Assembly (NCBI RefSeq): GCF_018736145.1
Contig: NZ_CP059997.1
Location: forward strand, 6,013,501 to 6,077,500
DNA: 64,000 bases
Direction: 5' to 3'
Source: Amycolatopsis sp. CA-230715
GTDB taxonomy: Bacteria > Actinomycetota > Actinomycetes > Mycobacteriales > Pseudonocardiaceae
Shown here piece by piece: positions 1-9,451 of this stretch. Position numbers and translations under genes: made by a program. Position 1 is the stretch's first letter. Each line of letters begins with the position of its first letter. Under the pieces are notes generated by a model. It searched no databases. It saw only the letters and a list, made by a program, of their open reading frames with translations, and was not told the DNA's origin.

Positions 1-6
1 GAGCGG

Positions 7-690
7 GTGATGGCGGCGTGGACGCCGAAGGTGCGCGCCGCCGACCGCCCCGTTCGCGTCGCCGCCGTGCCCGTCGCCTTCGTCGTCGTGGTCCTGCTGC
101 TGGCCGCCAGAACCGTTTACGAGACCCAGTACCTGGTGATCATCGCGCACCTCACGCAGGACCCGGCGGTGTCCGATCCGGTGCTGCTGGCGCTCGCCGT
201 GGCTCAGCGGTGGCTGTTCTCCCACTTCGCCGCCTCCGGCTGGCTGCCGCTCACGGTCGCGCTGCTCGTGCTGCCGCTGCTCGCGCGGCCGCGCACGCCC
301 TTCCGCCCGATCAAGGCGAGGACCCTGCTCATCGGTCTGGTGGTGGGGGTGGCGGTGACCGCGCTCTCGGTGGCTTTCCTGTATTCGTCCACAGTGGACA
401 TCCTCGCGTTCGGCTGCGGGTTCGGCGCCGGGGTGGCCGCCGCGACGGCCGTCTGGGCGCGGGCGGCGCCGGTGCTGAAGGGCGTGCTGGCCGCCTCGGT
501 CGTCGGCGTGTTCACCGTGGTCTCGCTGGCCGCGGTGATGCCGATGTCGTGGAAGCTCATGACGTTCGCGTCCGGGCAGGTGCTGGAGGTCGCGCTGCTG
601 GCCGGGCTGGTCACCACCGCGCTGCGTTCCCCGGAAAACGCGAAGGGCCCTTCCCGCGTGCGGGAAGGGCCCTTCGTCAAACCGCTCTAG
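7..690 (+). CDS. Integral membrane protein of unknown family, 5' end uncertain
   Basis: This frame is open to the left edge of the window, so the true start may lie upstream. GTG at 7 and ATG at 10 are the first in-window candidates. The protein is about 227 residues and mostly hydrophobic, with about five to six likely membrane spans near residues 17-34, 72-93, 105-127, 131-150, 155-177 and 190-206. No signature motif of a known transporter or enzyme was recognised. The last 16 codons run through a perfect hairpin (641-676), so the C-terminus is dictated by a terminator-like sequence. The gene is convergent with kgd, whose stop lies 2 bases away. Function unknown. Confidence 0.6.
   Translation: MMAAWTPKVRAADRPVRVAAVPVAFVVVVLLLAARTVYETQYLVIIAHLTQDPAVSDPVLLALAVAQRWLFSHFAASGWLPLTVALLVLPLLARPRTPFRPIKARTLLIGLVVGVAVTALSVAFLYSSTVDILAFGCGFGAGVAAATAVWARAAPVLKGVLAASVVGVFTVVSLAAVMPMSWKLMTFASGQVLEVALLAGLVTTALRSPENAKGPSRVREGPFVKPL
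388..398. repeat. Palindrome TCCACAGTGGA, copy 1
   Basis: Eleven-base palindrome with a central A, inside the coding region of the membrane protein, read there as Ser-Thr-Val-Asp. It matches four other copies in the window (6172, 9995, 11877, 25372). Its role is unknown. Confidence 0.6.
641..676. terminator. Perfect hairpin between convergent genes, embedded in a CDS end
   Basis: Two 17-base arms (641-657 and 660-676) are exact reverse complements around a very short loop. The right arm is followed by GTCAAACC, so there is no strong T-run. Lying between a plus-strand gene and kgd on the minus strand, it probably ends transcription from both sides. It falls wholly inside the 3' end of the upstream reading frame. 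Confidence 0.65.
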
Positions 691-691
691 C

Positions 692-3600
692 TCACTCGAA
701 CGCCTTCGCGATGATCGCCTTCTGCTCGACCTCGTGCACCTTCGACGAGCCCGCCGACGGCGCCGCCATCGGGCGCCGCGCGACGACCTGCAGACCCGAG
801 AGCGCTTCCGGCAGCTTGCGCGGGAGGTTGAGCCCGAAGAACGGCCACGCGCCCTGGTTTTCCGGCTCCTCCTGGACCCACGTCACGCTCTTCGAGTTGG
901 TGTAGCGCTCCAGCGCGGCCACCAGCTTCTTCTTCGGCAGCGGGTAGTACTGCTCGACGCGCACGATCGCGATGTCGTCGATCTCCTGCTTGGTGCGCTC
1001 GGCGAGCAGTTCCCAGTACATCTTGCCCGAGGTCAGCAGCACCTTACGGGCCTTCTCGGGCGCGATGTCGGCGTCGTCGATCACGGACAGGAACTTCGAC
1101 TGGTCGGTGAAGTCCTCGACCGACGACTTCACCAGCTTGTCGCGCAGCAGCCGCTTCGGCGTGAACACGATCAACGGGCGCTGGATGCCGTCGAGCGCGT
1201 GGCGGCGCAGCAGGTGGAAGTAGTTCGCCGGGGTCGACGGCACCGCCACCGTCATCGAGTTCTCCGCGCACAGCAAGAGGAACCGCTCGATGCGGCCGGA
1301 GGTGTGGTCGGGGCCCTGGCCCTCGTGGCCGTGCGGCAGCAGCAGCACGACGTCGGAGCGCTGGCCCCACTTCGCCTCGCCGGAGGAGATGTACTCGTCG
1401 ATCACGGTCTGTGCGCCGTTGACGAAGTCGCCGAACTGCGCTTCCCACAGCACCAGCGCCTCGGGGTTCGCCACCGAGTAGCCGTATTCGAAGCCGACGG
1501 CCGCGTACTCGGACAGCGCCGAGTCGTAGACCATCACGCGGGCCTGGTCCTCGGTCAGGTTCTGCAGCGGCGAGTACTCCTGGCCGGTCTTGCGGTCGAT
1601 CGCGACCGAGTGGCGCTGGGTGAACGTGCCGCGACGGCTGTCCTGACCGGACAGCCGCACGAGACGGCCTTCGATGGCGAGCGAGCCGAACGCCAGCAGC
1701 TCGCCGAACGCCCAGTCGATACCGCCTTCGCGGGACATCTTGGCCCGCCGCTCCATCACCGGCTTGACGCGCGGGTGCAGCGTGAAGCCCTCGGGCACGT
1801 TGATGAACGCGTCGCCGATGCGCTCCACGATCTCGCGGGAGATCGCGGTCGGCACCTTCGCCGGGATCTGCTGCTCCTCCTCGACCGAGGGGCTGGCCTT
1901 CGCCGGGTGCTTCTCCAGCTCGCGCACCTCGTTGAAGACGTGTTCGAGCTGGCTGGAGAAGTCGCGCAGCGCGGCCTCGGCCTCTTCGACGGAGATGTCC
2001 CCGCGGCCGATGAGCGACTCGGTGTAGGTCTTCCGGACCGAGCGCTTCGTGTCGATGATGTCGTACATCGCGGGCTGCGTCATCGACGGGTCGTCGCCCT
2101 CGTTGTGGCCGCGGCGGCGGTAGCAGATCATGTCGATCACGACGTCCTTGTGGAACGCCTGCCGGTACTCGACCGCCAGCTTCGCCACCCAGTGCGCCGC
2201 CTCGGGGTCGTCGCCGTTGACGTGGAAGACCGGCGCGCCGATCATCTTCGCCACGTCGGTCGCGTACTGGCTCGACCGCGAATGCTCCGGCGCGGTGGTG
2301 AACCCGACCTGGTTGTTGACGATCAGGTGCACGGTGCCGCCGGTGCGGTACCCGCGCAGCAGCGCCAGGTTCAGCGTCTCGGCGACCACGCCCTGCCCGG
2401 CGAACGCGGCGTCGCCGTGCATCAGGACCGGCAGCACGGTGTAGCCCTCGCCGCCCTTGTCCAGGATGTCCTGCTTGGCGCGGACGATGCCTTCGAGCAC
2501 CGGGTCGACGGTTTCCAGGTGCGACGGGTTCGCGGTCAGCGACACCTTGGTCTCGCCGTCGCCGAACATGCGGAAGTACTTGCCCTCGGCGCCGAGGTGG
2601 TACTTCACGTCACCGGAGCCGTGCGCCTGGCCGGGGTCGAGGTTGCCCTCGAATTCCTGGAAGATCTGCGAGATTGGCTTTCCGACGATGTTGGCGAGCA
2701 CGTTCAGCCGCCCGCGGTGCGGCATGCCGATGACGACCTCGTCCAGCTCGTGCTCGGCCGCCTTGTCCAGCACGGTGTCGAGCAGCGGGATCGCGGTCTC
2801 GCCGCCTTCGAGGGAGAACCGCTTCTGGCCGACGTACTTGGTCTGCAGGAACGTCTCGAAGGCCTCGGCCGCGTTCAGCTTCGACAGCACGTACTTCTGC
2901 ACGGCCGGGTCCGGCTTCTCGTGCGGGATCTCCACGCGGTCCTGGATCCAGCGGCGCTCGTCCGGGTCGAGGATGTGGGTGTACTCGATGCCGACCGTGC
3001 GGCAGTAGGAGTTGCGCAGCACCCCGAGGATGTCGCGCAGCTTCATCCGCTCCTGGCCGGCGAACCCGCCGACCGGGAACTCGCGATCGAGGTCCCACAG
3101 GGTGAGCCCGTGCGAGAGCACGTCCAGGTCGGCGTGGCTGCGCTGCCGGTAGTTCAGCGGGTCGGTGTCGGCCATCAGGTGGCCGCGCATCCGGAACGCC
3201 TCGATCAGCTCGATCACGCGCGCGGTCTTGTCGACCGGGCCCTCGGGGATGTCGGCGACCCAGCGGATCGGCTCGTAGGGCAGGCGCAGGCTGGTGAAGA
3301 CGTCGTCGTAGAAGCCGTCCTCGCCGAGCAGCAGCGCGTGGATGCGCTTGAGGTACTCGCCCGATTCCGCGCCCTGGATGATGCGGTGGTCATACGTCGA
3401 GGTCAGCGTCATGATCTTGCTGACGGCCAGGTCGACCAGGGTCTTCTCGCTGGTGCCCTCGAACGCCGCCGGGTACTGCATGGCGCCGACGCCGATGATC
3501 GCGCCCTGACCGGCCGACAGCCGCGGCACCGAGTGGTTGGTGCCGATCCCGCCGGGGTTGGTCAGCGAGATCGTGGTGCCCGCGAAGTCGTCCGCGGTGA

Positions 3601-4417
3601 GCTTGTTGTTGCGGGCCTTCTTGATGATCTCCTCGTAGGCCTGCCAGAACTGCAGGAACGTCATGTCCTCGACGGCCTTGACCGAGGCGACGACGAGGTT
3701 GCGCGAGCCGTCCTTGCCCTTGAGGTCGATGGCGAGGCCGAAGTTGACGTGCTCGGGCGTGATCGCGAACGGCTTCCCGTCGACCAGCTTGTAGTGCCGG
3801 TTCATGTTCGGGAAGTCCTTCAGCGCGCGCACCATCGCGTAGCCGATGAGGTGCGTGAAGGAGATCTTGCCGCCGCGCGTGCGCTTGAGGTGGTTGTTGA
3901 TCACGATGCGGTTGTCGGCCATCAGCTTGGCCGGGACCGCGCGCACGCTCGTCGCGGTGGGGACGGTCAGCGACGCGTCCATGTTCTTCGCGATCGCCGC
4001 CGCGGCGCCGCGGAGCTGCTTCGACTCCGGCTCGCTCTTCGCGGGCTTCGACTCGGCTTTCGCGGGCTCGGCCTTGGCCGGTGCCGCCTTCGCGGGCTCT
4101 GGCTTCGCGGACTCTGCCTTGGCGGGCGCGGGCTTCGTCGCCGCCGACTGCGTTGCCGCGGACTGGGCGTTCTGCTGCGTCTTCGCCGAGGGCGGGGAGG
4201 CCTGGCCGTTGCGGGACCCCACGGCGCCGTTGGGCTGGGGCGCCTGCTCGCGCGCGTCGTCAGCCTTGGCCTTGGCCGCCTGCGTCGGCTTGAAGTCCGC
4301 GAAGAAGTCGTGCCATGCGGCATCTACTGAGGAGGGGTCTTCGAGGAACTGGTCGTACATTTCTTCGACCAGCCACTCGTTGGGGCCGAACTGTGACGCA
4401 GGGCTGCTGCTGGACAC
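692..4417 (-). CDS. kgd: Multifunctional 2-oxoglutarate decarboxylase/dehydrogenase E1-E2 fusion
   Basis: Decarboxylates 2-oxoglutarate with thiamine diphosphate and, with lipoyl E2 and E3 partners, feeds the TCA cycle in the cytoplasm. It can also yield succinic semialdehyde or condense with glyoxylate. The N-terminus (about 1-45, GPNEWLVEEMYDQFLEDP) is the usual E1 anchor. A Lys/Ala/Pro/Glu-rich linker follows to about 135, then an E2-type acyltransferase domain (about 140-350) with the active-site motif DHR at 343-345. The E1 domain fills the rest (HRGRLNVLANI and GDAAFAGQGVVAETLNL are typical). No lipoyl domain is present, as in the mycobacterial Kgd of nearly the same length (about 1230 residues). 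Starts with GTG. GarA-type phospho-regulation is known for the family but is not shown here. Confidence 0.95.
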   Translation of the reverse strand: MSSSSPASQFGPNEWLVEEMYDQFLEDPSSVDAAWHDFFADFKPTQAAKAKADDAREQAPQPNGAVGSRNGQASPPSAKTQQNAQSAATQSAATKPAPAKAESAKPEPAKAAPAKAEPAKAESKPAKSEPESKQLRGAAAAIAKNMDASLTVPTATSVRAVPAKLMADNRIVINNHLKRTRGGKISFTHLIGYAMVRALKDFPNMNRHYKLVDGKPFAITPEHVNFGLAIDLKGKDGSRNLVVASVKAVEDMTFLQFWQAYEEIIKKARNNKLTADDFAGTTISLTNPGGIGTNHSVPRLSAGQGAIIGVGAMQYPAAFEGTSEKTLVDLAVSKIMTLTSTYDHRIIQGAESGEYLKRIHALLLGEDGFYDDVFTSLRLPYEPIRWVADIPEGPVDKTARVIELIEAFRMRGHLMADTDPLNYRQRSHADLDVLSHGLTLWDLDREFPVGGFAGQERMKLRDILGVLRNSYCRTVGIEYTHILDPDERRWIQDRVEIPHEKPDPAVQKYVLSKLNAAEAFETFLQTKYVGQKRFSLEGGETAIPLLDTVLDKAAEHELDEVVIGMPHRGRLNVLANIVGKPISQIFQEFEGNLDPGQAHGSGDVKYHLGAEGKYFRMFGDGETKVSLTANPSHLETVDPVLEGIVRAKQDILDKGGEGYTVLPVLMHGDAAFAGQGVVAETLNLALLRGYRTGGTVHLIVNNQVGFTTAPEHSRSSQYATDVAKMIGAPVFHVNGDDPEAAHWVAKLAVEYRQAFHKDVVIDMICYRRRGHNEGDDPSMTQPAMYDIIDTKRSVRKTYTESLIGRGDISVEEAEAALRDFSSQLEHVFNEVRELEKHPAKASPSVEEEQQIPAKVPTAISREIVERIGDAFINVPEGFTLHPRVKPVMERRAKMSREGGIDWAFGELLAFGSLAIEGRLVRLSGQDSRRGTFTQRHSVAIDRKTGQEYSPLQNLTEDQARVMVYDSALSEYAAVGFEYGYSVANPEALVLWEAQFGDFVNGAQTVIDEYISSGEAKWGQRSDVVLLLPHGHEGQGPDHTSGRIERFLLLCAENSMTVAVPSTPANYFHLLRRHALDGIQRPLIVFTPKRLLRDKLVKSSVEDFTDQSKFLSVIDDADIAPEKARKVLLTSGKMYWELLAERTKQEIDDIAIVRVEQYYPLPKKKLVAALERYTNSKSVTWVQEEPENQGAWPFFGLNLPRKLPEALSGLQVVARRPMAAPSAGSSKVHEVEQKAIIAKAFE

Positions 4418-4712
4418 GGCTTGGGCTCGCCTCTATCCATCTCGGTCTTGATGTGGTGTCTTTGCGCCTACCAGGCTAACCCCCGCGTTCGCAGCCGTGT
4501 GACAGAACTAGCCACTGTGAGGCGTGGCGCACTAAGACGTAGGTCACTGATTCGATACCGATCAGGTCTCGACCGGGTCTCGGGCGGCACCGACAGGGTG
4601 AACTCACGGTCCTACCCGGTGCCCACTGTGGTCGTCCGGGTGAGGTCTTGGCCGGGGCGGGCCACTCGGGCGATCCTGGGTGCCGCGCGGAGGACGACGA
4701 GGGGGAACACCG
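4418..4712. other. Intergenic region between divergent kgd and the toxin locus
   Basis: About 295 bases that must hold the kgd promoter (minus) and the promoter of the EspC-like/RHS operon (plus). I see no strong consensus promoter, hairpin or repeat. The purine-rich GAGGGGGAA just before 4713 can serve as the ribosome site of the next gene. Confidence 0.4.
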
Positions 4713-5036
4713 ATGCCCGAGGGTGGCTATGAGGTTCTGCAGGACGAGCTGGGGACGCACGCGGGCAAAGTGGACGCGCTCGCCGGGCGGCTGAAGACCG
4801 CCGTCGCCGCCGCGAGGCAGGTGACCATGGACAACAGCGCGTACGGCGTCATCTGCCAGCCGTTCGCGATGCTGCTCGACCCGTTCGAACAGTGGGGCGT
4901 GAAGGCGCTGGAGAAGGCCGAAGAGTCCGTCGAAGGAACCGCGGGCAAGGTGCGCGACGCGGTCAAGGCGTACTCCGGCCGCGACGAAGACGCCTCGAAG
5001 GACCTGAAGAAGGCGGGCGGCGATCTCAGTGCCTGA
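4713..5036 (+). CDS. EspC/WXG100-like small protein (type VII secretion-associated)
   Basis: A 107-residue, largely alpha-helical protein resembling the ESX-1 EspC / DUF2580 type of secretion-associated proteins. It has two long helices (about 6-32 and 50-95) around a turn containing a CQPF motif, and no signal peptide. The ATG at 4713 follows the purine-rich GAGGGGGAAC; an upstream in-frame GTG at 4680 is less likely. The stop overlaps the GTG start of the RHS gene by 8 bases, so the two are probably translationally coupled. By context it is a partner, chaperone or co-substrate for export of the large RHS protein. The ESX machinery itself is not in this window. Confidence 0.65.
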   Translation: MPEGGYEVLQDELGTHAGKVDALAGRLKTAVAAARQVTMDNSAYGVICQPFAMLLDPFEQWGVKALEKAEESVEGTAGKVRDAVKAYSGRDEDASKDLKKAGGDLSA

Positions 5037-8000
5037 CGGGAACCCCCTGGTCGCGCAGGCCCAGTCGCAGACGACCGCGGTCACCGGGATCGGGATCGCG
5101 GAGTCCTCGGTGGACCTGGCCAACGGCGTCAAGGACGGCTCGTGGGTGGAAGGCGGCCTCGGCGCGCTCGGGGTCGGCCTGGAAGCGCTCTCCCTGGTCG
5201 TCGATCCGATCGGGACGCTCATCCAGTACGGGGTGTCGTGGCTGATCGAACACGTGCAGCCGCTGAAGGAAGCGCTGGACTGGCTCGCCGGGAACCCGCC
5301 GGTGATCCAGTCGTTTTCGGACACCTGGGCGAACGTCGCGAAGGAGGTCAACACCGTCGCGGGCGATCTCTCCAACGAGGTCAAGAACGGTACCGCGGGC
5401 TGGAAGGGCACCGCGGCCGACGCCTACCGCGACTCCGGCGCCCAGCAGGTCGACGCGATCGCGGGCGCCGCGACACTCGCCGACGGCATCTCCGCCGGCG
5501 TGATGATCATGGGCCAGGTCGTGGCCATGGTCCGCGAAACCGTGCGGGACCTGATCGGTGAACTGATCGGCAAGCTGATCTCGTGGGCGCTGGAGGAGGC
5601 GTGCACCCTCGGCTTCGCGACCCCGCTCGTCGCGGTGCAGGCCACCACCGCGATCACGAAGGCGATCACCAAGGTCGGCGACCTGATCCGCAAGCTCGTC
5701 AAGACCATCGGCAACGTCACCCCGAAGATCCGCAAGATCGTCGACAAGCTCGGCGAGATCATGGAAAAGCTCGCCAAACTGGGCAAGAAGCTCGGCGGCG
5801 GCGGAACCAGCCCGTCGGCGGCGAAGTCGGCGGGCAAGCACGCCGACACCCCCGGCGTGCACGGCGACACCACACCGTCCGGCACGCACAGCCCGGACGG
5901 CCCCGACGGCGTCGACGGACCTGGTCACCACGGTGACGGCACGTCGTCCTCCTCGGCGAAGGAAGGCGGCCCCAACCGCCCCGACGACCCGAACACCGCG
6001 AACACCCCGGAAAAAGCGCGGAACACCTGCAACGACCCCGTCGACGTCGCGACCGGTGAGGTGATCGCGGGACAAACCGACGTCACCCTCGACGGCGTGC
6101 TCCCGCTGGTGCTGCGCCGCACGCACGTGTCGTCTTACCGCGCGGGCCGCGGTTTCGGGCGGTCGTGGGCATCCACAGTGGACCAACGGCTGGAGCTGGA
6201 CGCGCAGGGCATCGTCTTCGTCGCCGAGGACGGCATGCTGCTCTGCTACCCCGAGCCGTCCCGCTCTGGTGAGGGTGAGGTCGTGCCCGTGTCCGGCCCG
6301 AGGTGGCCGCTCGCCCGCACCGACACCGGGTACCGGATCAGCAGGCGCGACCTCGGCCACGAACTGCTCTTCGACGGTGAAGGCACCGAGTTCGCCCTCT
6401 CCGCGATCGCCGACCGCAACGGCAACCGCATCACGTTCGAACGTGACCAAAACGGGCTCGCGCTCGCGGTGTGGCACAGCGGTGGTCACCGCATCGAGTT
6501 CGACCACGCCGATGCCCGCGTCACCGGCCTGCGGCTGCGGAACTTCCACGGCGACGACATCCAGATCGCCCGCTTCGCCTACAACACCGCGGGCGACCTC
6601 ACCGAGGTCGTCAACTCCTCCGGCCGCGCGATGCGGTTCGAGTACGACTCCGACGGCAGGATGACCACCTGGACGGACCGCAATGGCGAGTGGTACCGGT
6701 ACTTCTACGACGAGCGTGGGCGGTGCATCGCCAACCAAGGCTCCGGCGGCGCGTTGAACGGGACGTTCAGCTACGACACCGATGCCCGCGCCACCAGGTT
6801 CACCGACGCGCTCGGCAACACCACGACCTACCGGCTCACCGCTACCGGCCGGGTCGCCGAGGAGATCGACCCGCTCGGCAACCGCGTGATCCACGAGCGC
6901 GACGACGAGGACCGCCTGGTCGCCACCACCGACCCACTCGGCCGCACCACGCGCTTCGTCTACGACGATGACGGCAACGTGGTGCTCCGCACCGGCCCGG
7001 ACGGAGCCGAAACGCGCGCCGAGTACGACGCTCACGGGGACCCGCTCGCCGTCGTCGAGCCCGACGGCGGTGTCTGGCGACGGACCTACGACGAGCACGG
7101 GAACCTGCTGGAGGTCATCGACCCGGCCGGAGCCACCACGCGGTACGCCTACCGCGCCGACGGCGCGCTCACCCAGGTCACGGATTCGCTCGGGCACACC
7201 AGGCACATCGAGACCGACAGCACGGGCCTGCCGCTGCGCATCACCGACCCGCTCGGGGCGAGCATGCGGATCCGCCGCGACCAGTTCGGCCGGATAGTCG
7301 AAGCCGTCGACTCGGCGGGCGGTGTTTCCCGGTTCGCGTGGACGGTCGAGGGCAGGCTGCTGTCGCGCACCAGACCCGGCGGCGGAACCGAGCGGTGGCG
7401 CTACGACGGCGAGGGCAACGTCGTCGAACACCTCGACGCGCTCGGCCAGGTCACTCGCTCCGAGCTGACCCACTTCGACCTTCCCGCCGTGCGGACGACC
7501 CCGGACGGTGCGCGCTCGGCCTACCGCTACGACGCGAACCTTCGCCTGCTCGCGATCACCGACGAGCACGAGCGGACCTGGTCCTTCGGCTACGACGCGG
7601 CAGGCAGGCTGATCAGCGAGACCGACGTCCACGGCCGAACCCAGCGTTACGGCTACGACGCGGCGGGCCAGCTGATCGAGCGGGTGAACGCGGCAGGCGA
7701 CGTGACGACCTACGAGTACGACGCCGCGGGGAACCGCGTCCGGATGAGCGGGCCGGACACCGCCGCGGAATTCGGCTACGACGTGATGGGCCGGACGCGG
7801 TGGGCGCGCAACGAGGACGCGGAGGTGCGGTTCGAGCGGGACGCGCTCGGCCGGGTGCTCGCGGAGTCGATCGACGGCCACGCCGTCGTCTCCGCCTACG
7901 ACACCGAAGGCAGGCGCGTCCGCCGCGTCACGCCGACCGGCAGCGAAAGCAGCTGGGACTACGACGGCAACGGGAACCACGTCGGCCTGCGCACCGCGGG

Positions 8001-9429
8001 CCGGTCGATGAGCTTCCGGTTCGACCAAGCGGGCCGCGAGGTGGAACGCCTGCTCGACGCGGGAACCATGTTCGCGCAGTCTTGGGACGCGAACCACCGG
8101 CTCGTGTCGCAGACGGTGTCCGCCGTCGCCGGGACCCCCGACCGTGCCGGGGCGAAGCTGCTCCAGCACCGGGAATACCACTATCGCGCCGATGGCAGGC
8201 CCACCGAGGTGTCCGACCGGTTGCGCGGTACTACGCGGTTCGACCTCGACCCGGCGGGCCGGGTGCTGGGCACGGCCGGGGAAACGGCCGAGATCGCCCC
8301 GCCGCCGCCAGCGCTTTCCGACGACGACGGCACCGGGCTTCGGACCTCGGGACCGGTGCGGTACCTCCGCGATCAGCAAGGCCGGATAGTGGTCCGGCAG
8401 CGGGCGAAGCTCTCCGGCAAACCGGATGTCTGGCGGTACAGCTGGAATTCGGAGGACCGGCTCGTCGGTGTCGAAACCCCGGACGGCGCGCGGTGGCGCT
8501 ACCGGTACGACCCGTTCGGCAGGCGTACCCGCAAGGAGCGGCTCGGTGCGGACGGTGCGGTGCTGGAGATCATCCGGTTCTGCTGGGACGGGGCGGAACT
8601 CGCCGAGCAGATCCGGTCCACCGGCGAGGCGACCACGTGGAACTGGGCACCCGATTCGCTTCGGCCGCTCACGCAGGTTTCCCGTGCCGTCGGCGCGTCC
8701 GAACAGGACTGGGTGGACGCCGAGTTCTTCTCGATCGTCACCGATCTCATCGGCACGCCGACCGAACTCGTCGACGTGCGAGGGGAAATCGCGTGGCGCC
8801 AGGACACCACGGTGTGGGGGCGGGCTCTCAACCGGTTGACCTCGCGCACGTCCACGCCCTTGCGCTTTCCCGGTCAGTACCACGACGACGAGACCGGGTT
8901 GCACTACAACCACCAGCGGTACTACGACCCGGAGATCGCGCAGTACGCGAGCGCGGACCCGCTCGGCGCGGCGGCGGGCGCGGACCCGTACGCCTACGCG
9001 CCGAACCCGGTGTCCGGCTCCGACCCGCTCGGCTTGGCGCTGTGCGAGGAAGGTGCCACCAAGAAGATCGACGAATACCGCGCCGACAAACGCGTCGGCG
9101 GCAAGAAGAACATCGCGGTCGCTGACTACGAGATCAACGGTGTTTCGGGGCAGCGGGTCGGTGTGAGCGGTAAGCACCAGTACGACGGGTCGGCGCCCAT
9201 GCCGCCCGAACACACCCTCAACCGCGGCCCCGACGACATCGCCAGGGCGGCTGACTCGGAGATGAAGATCTTCGAAGAGTTGAAGGGACAGCTCAAGCCC
9301 GATGCCAGTGGGCGAATACACGTGTATTCGGAACGACCGGTGTGCCCGTCGTGCCAGGAGGTGATCAAGGACTTCCAGCGGGCGTTCCCTAACATCAAGG
9401 TGACCTATTCCGATCTCGGCCGCGGCTGA
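5029..9429 (+). CDS. RHS-repeat polymorphic toxin with WXG segment and deaminase-type tip
   Basis: A 1466-residue toxin. Residues 1-255 are helical and contain a WXG motif (W125-K-G127, then Y133), as in LXG/WXG100 type VII substrates. A Gly/Ser/Pro/Asp-rich linker spans 256-330. A DUF6531-type segment (about 333-400, NTCNDPVDVATGEV) opens the RHS shell, followed by some 40 YD-type repeats (GYDAAGRL, YEYDAAGN). The RHS core (FPGQYHDDETGLHYNHQRYY) ends at DPLGL near 1336. The last 128 residues are a separate toxin tip with DSE at 1409-1411 and CPSC at 1439-1442. This fits the BURPS668_1122-type deaminases, where zinc is held by Asp/Cys/Cys and Glu acts as proton shuttle. GTG start. The next gene is the immunity partner. 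Substrate (DNA, RNA or nucleotide) unknown. Confidence 0.88.
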   Translation: MPDGNPLVAQAQSQTTAVTGIGIAESSVDLANGVKDGSWVEGGLGALGVGLEALSLVVDPIGTLIQYGVSWLIEHVQPLKEALDWLAGNPPVIQSFSDTWANVAKEVNTVAGDLSNEVKNGTAGWKGTAADAYRDSGAQQVDAIAGAATLADGISAGVMIMGQVVAMVRETVRDLIGELIGKLISWALEEACTLGFATPLVAVQATTAITKAITKVGDLIRKLVKTIGNVTPKIRKIVDKLGEIMEKLAKLGKKLGGGGTSPSAAKSAGKHADTPGVHGDTTPSGTHSPDGPDGVDGPGHHGDGTSSSSAKEGGPNRPDDPNTANTPEKARNTCNDPVDVATGEVIAGQTDVTLDGVLPLVLRRTHVSSYRAGRGFGRSWASTVDQRLELDAQGIVFVAEDGMLLCYPEPSRSGEGEVVPVSGPRWPLARTDTGYRISRRDLGHELLFDGEGTEFALSAIADRNGNRITFERDQNGLALAVWHSGGHRIEFDHADARVTGLRLRNFHGDDIQIARFAYNTAGDLTEVVNSSGRAMRFEYDSDGRMTTWTDRNGEWYRYFYDERGRCIANQGSGGALNGTFSYDTDARATRFTDALGNTTTYRLTATGRVAEEIDPLGNRVIHERDDEDRLVATTDPLGRTTRFVYDDDGNVVLRTGPDGAETRAEYDAHGDPLAVVEPDGGVWRRTYDEHGNLLEVIDPAGATTRYAYRADGALTQVTDSLGHTRHIETDSTGLPLRITDPLGASMRIRRDQFGRIVEAVDSAGGVSRFAWTVEGRLLSRTRPGGGTERWRYDGEGNVVEHLDALGQVTRSELTHFDLPAVRTTPDGARSAYRYDANLRLLAITDEHERTWSFGYDAAGRLISETDVHGRTQRYGYDAAGQLIERVNAAGDVTTYEYDAAGNRVRMSGPDTAAEFGYDVMGRTRWARNEDAEVRFERDALGRVLAESIDGHAVVSAYDTEGRRVRRVTPTGSESSWDYDGNGNHVGLRTAGRSMSFRFDQAGREVERLLDAGTMFAQSWDANHRLVSQTVSAVAGTPDRAGAKLLQHREYHYRADGRPTEVSDRLRGTTRFDLDPAGRVLGTAGETAEIAPPPPALSDDDGTGLRTSGPVRYLRDQQGRIVVRQRAKLSGKPDVWRYSWNSEDRLVGVETPDGARWRYRYDPFGRRTRKERLGADGAVLEIIRFCWDGAELAEQIRSTGEATTWNWAPDSLRPLTQVSRAVGASEQDWVDAEFFSIVTDLIGTPTELVDVRGEIAWRQDTTVWGRALNRLTSRTSTPLRFPGQYHDDETGLHYNHQRYYDPEIAQYASADPLGAAAGADPYAYAPNPVSGSDPLGLALCEEGATKKIDEYRADKRVGGKKNIAVADYEINGVSGQRVGVSGKHQYDGSAPMPPEHTLNRGPDDIARAADSEMKIFEELKGQLKPDASGRIHVYSERPVCPSCQEVIKDFQRAFPNIKVTYSDLGRG
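6172..6182. repeat. Palindrome TCCACAGTGGA, copy 2
   Basis: Inside the RHS gene, again read as Ser-Thr-Val-Asp with the rare-looking ACA codon. It is the same 11-base palindrome as at 388, 9995, 11877 and 25372. Confidence 0.6.
9043..9426 (+). other. C-terminal toxin tip (deaminase-like domain) of the RHS protein
   Basis: Begins right after the DPLGLAL boundary where RHS toxins usually swap tips. Of 128 residues, the recognisable core is DSEMKIFEEL, a strand GRIHVYSERP, then VCPSCQEVI and a closing helix-strand. This is the DxE...CxxC pattern of the BURPS668_1122 deaminase family. The bases look more A/T-rich than the RHS shell (runs such as AAGAAGAACATC), which fits exchange by recombination, though I have not calculated this. 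Confidence 0.75.
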
Positions 9430-9451
9430 AGTCCTTCGTGGAGCGTGGTGC

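Noticed and set aside
734..4330. 1198-residue open frame antisense to kgd
   Set aside because: Open because of the GC-rich third codon positions of kgd. The product is low-complexity Arg/Leu/Val with no family match, while the other strand is a complete known enzyme.
6400..8900. Repetitive DNA of the RHS gene taken as CRISPR or tandem repeat
   Set aside because: The repeats are degenerate protein-level YD motifs of varying spacing, not conserved direct repeats with spacers.
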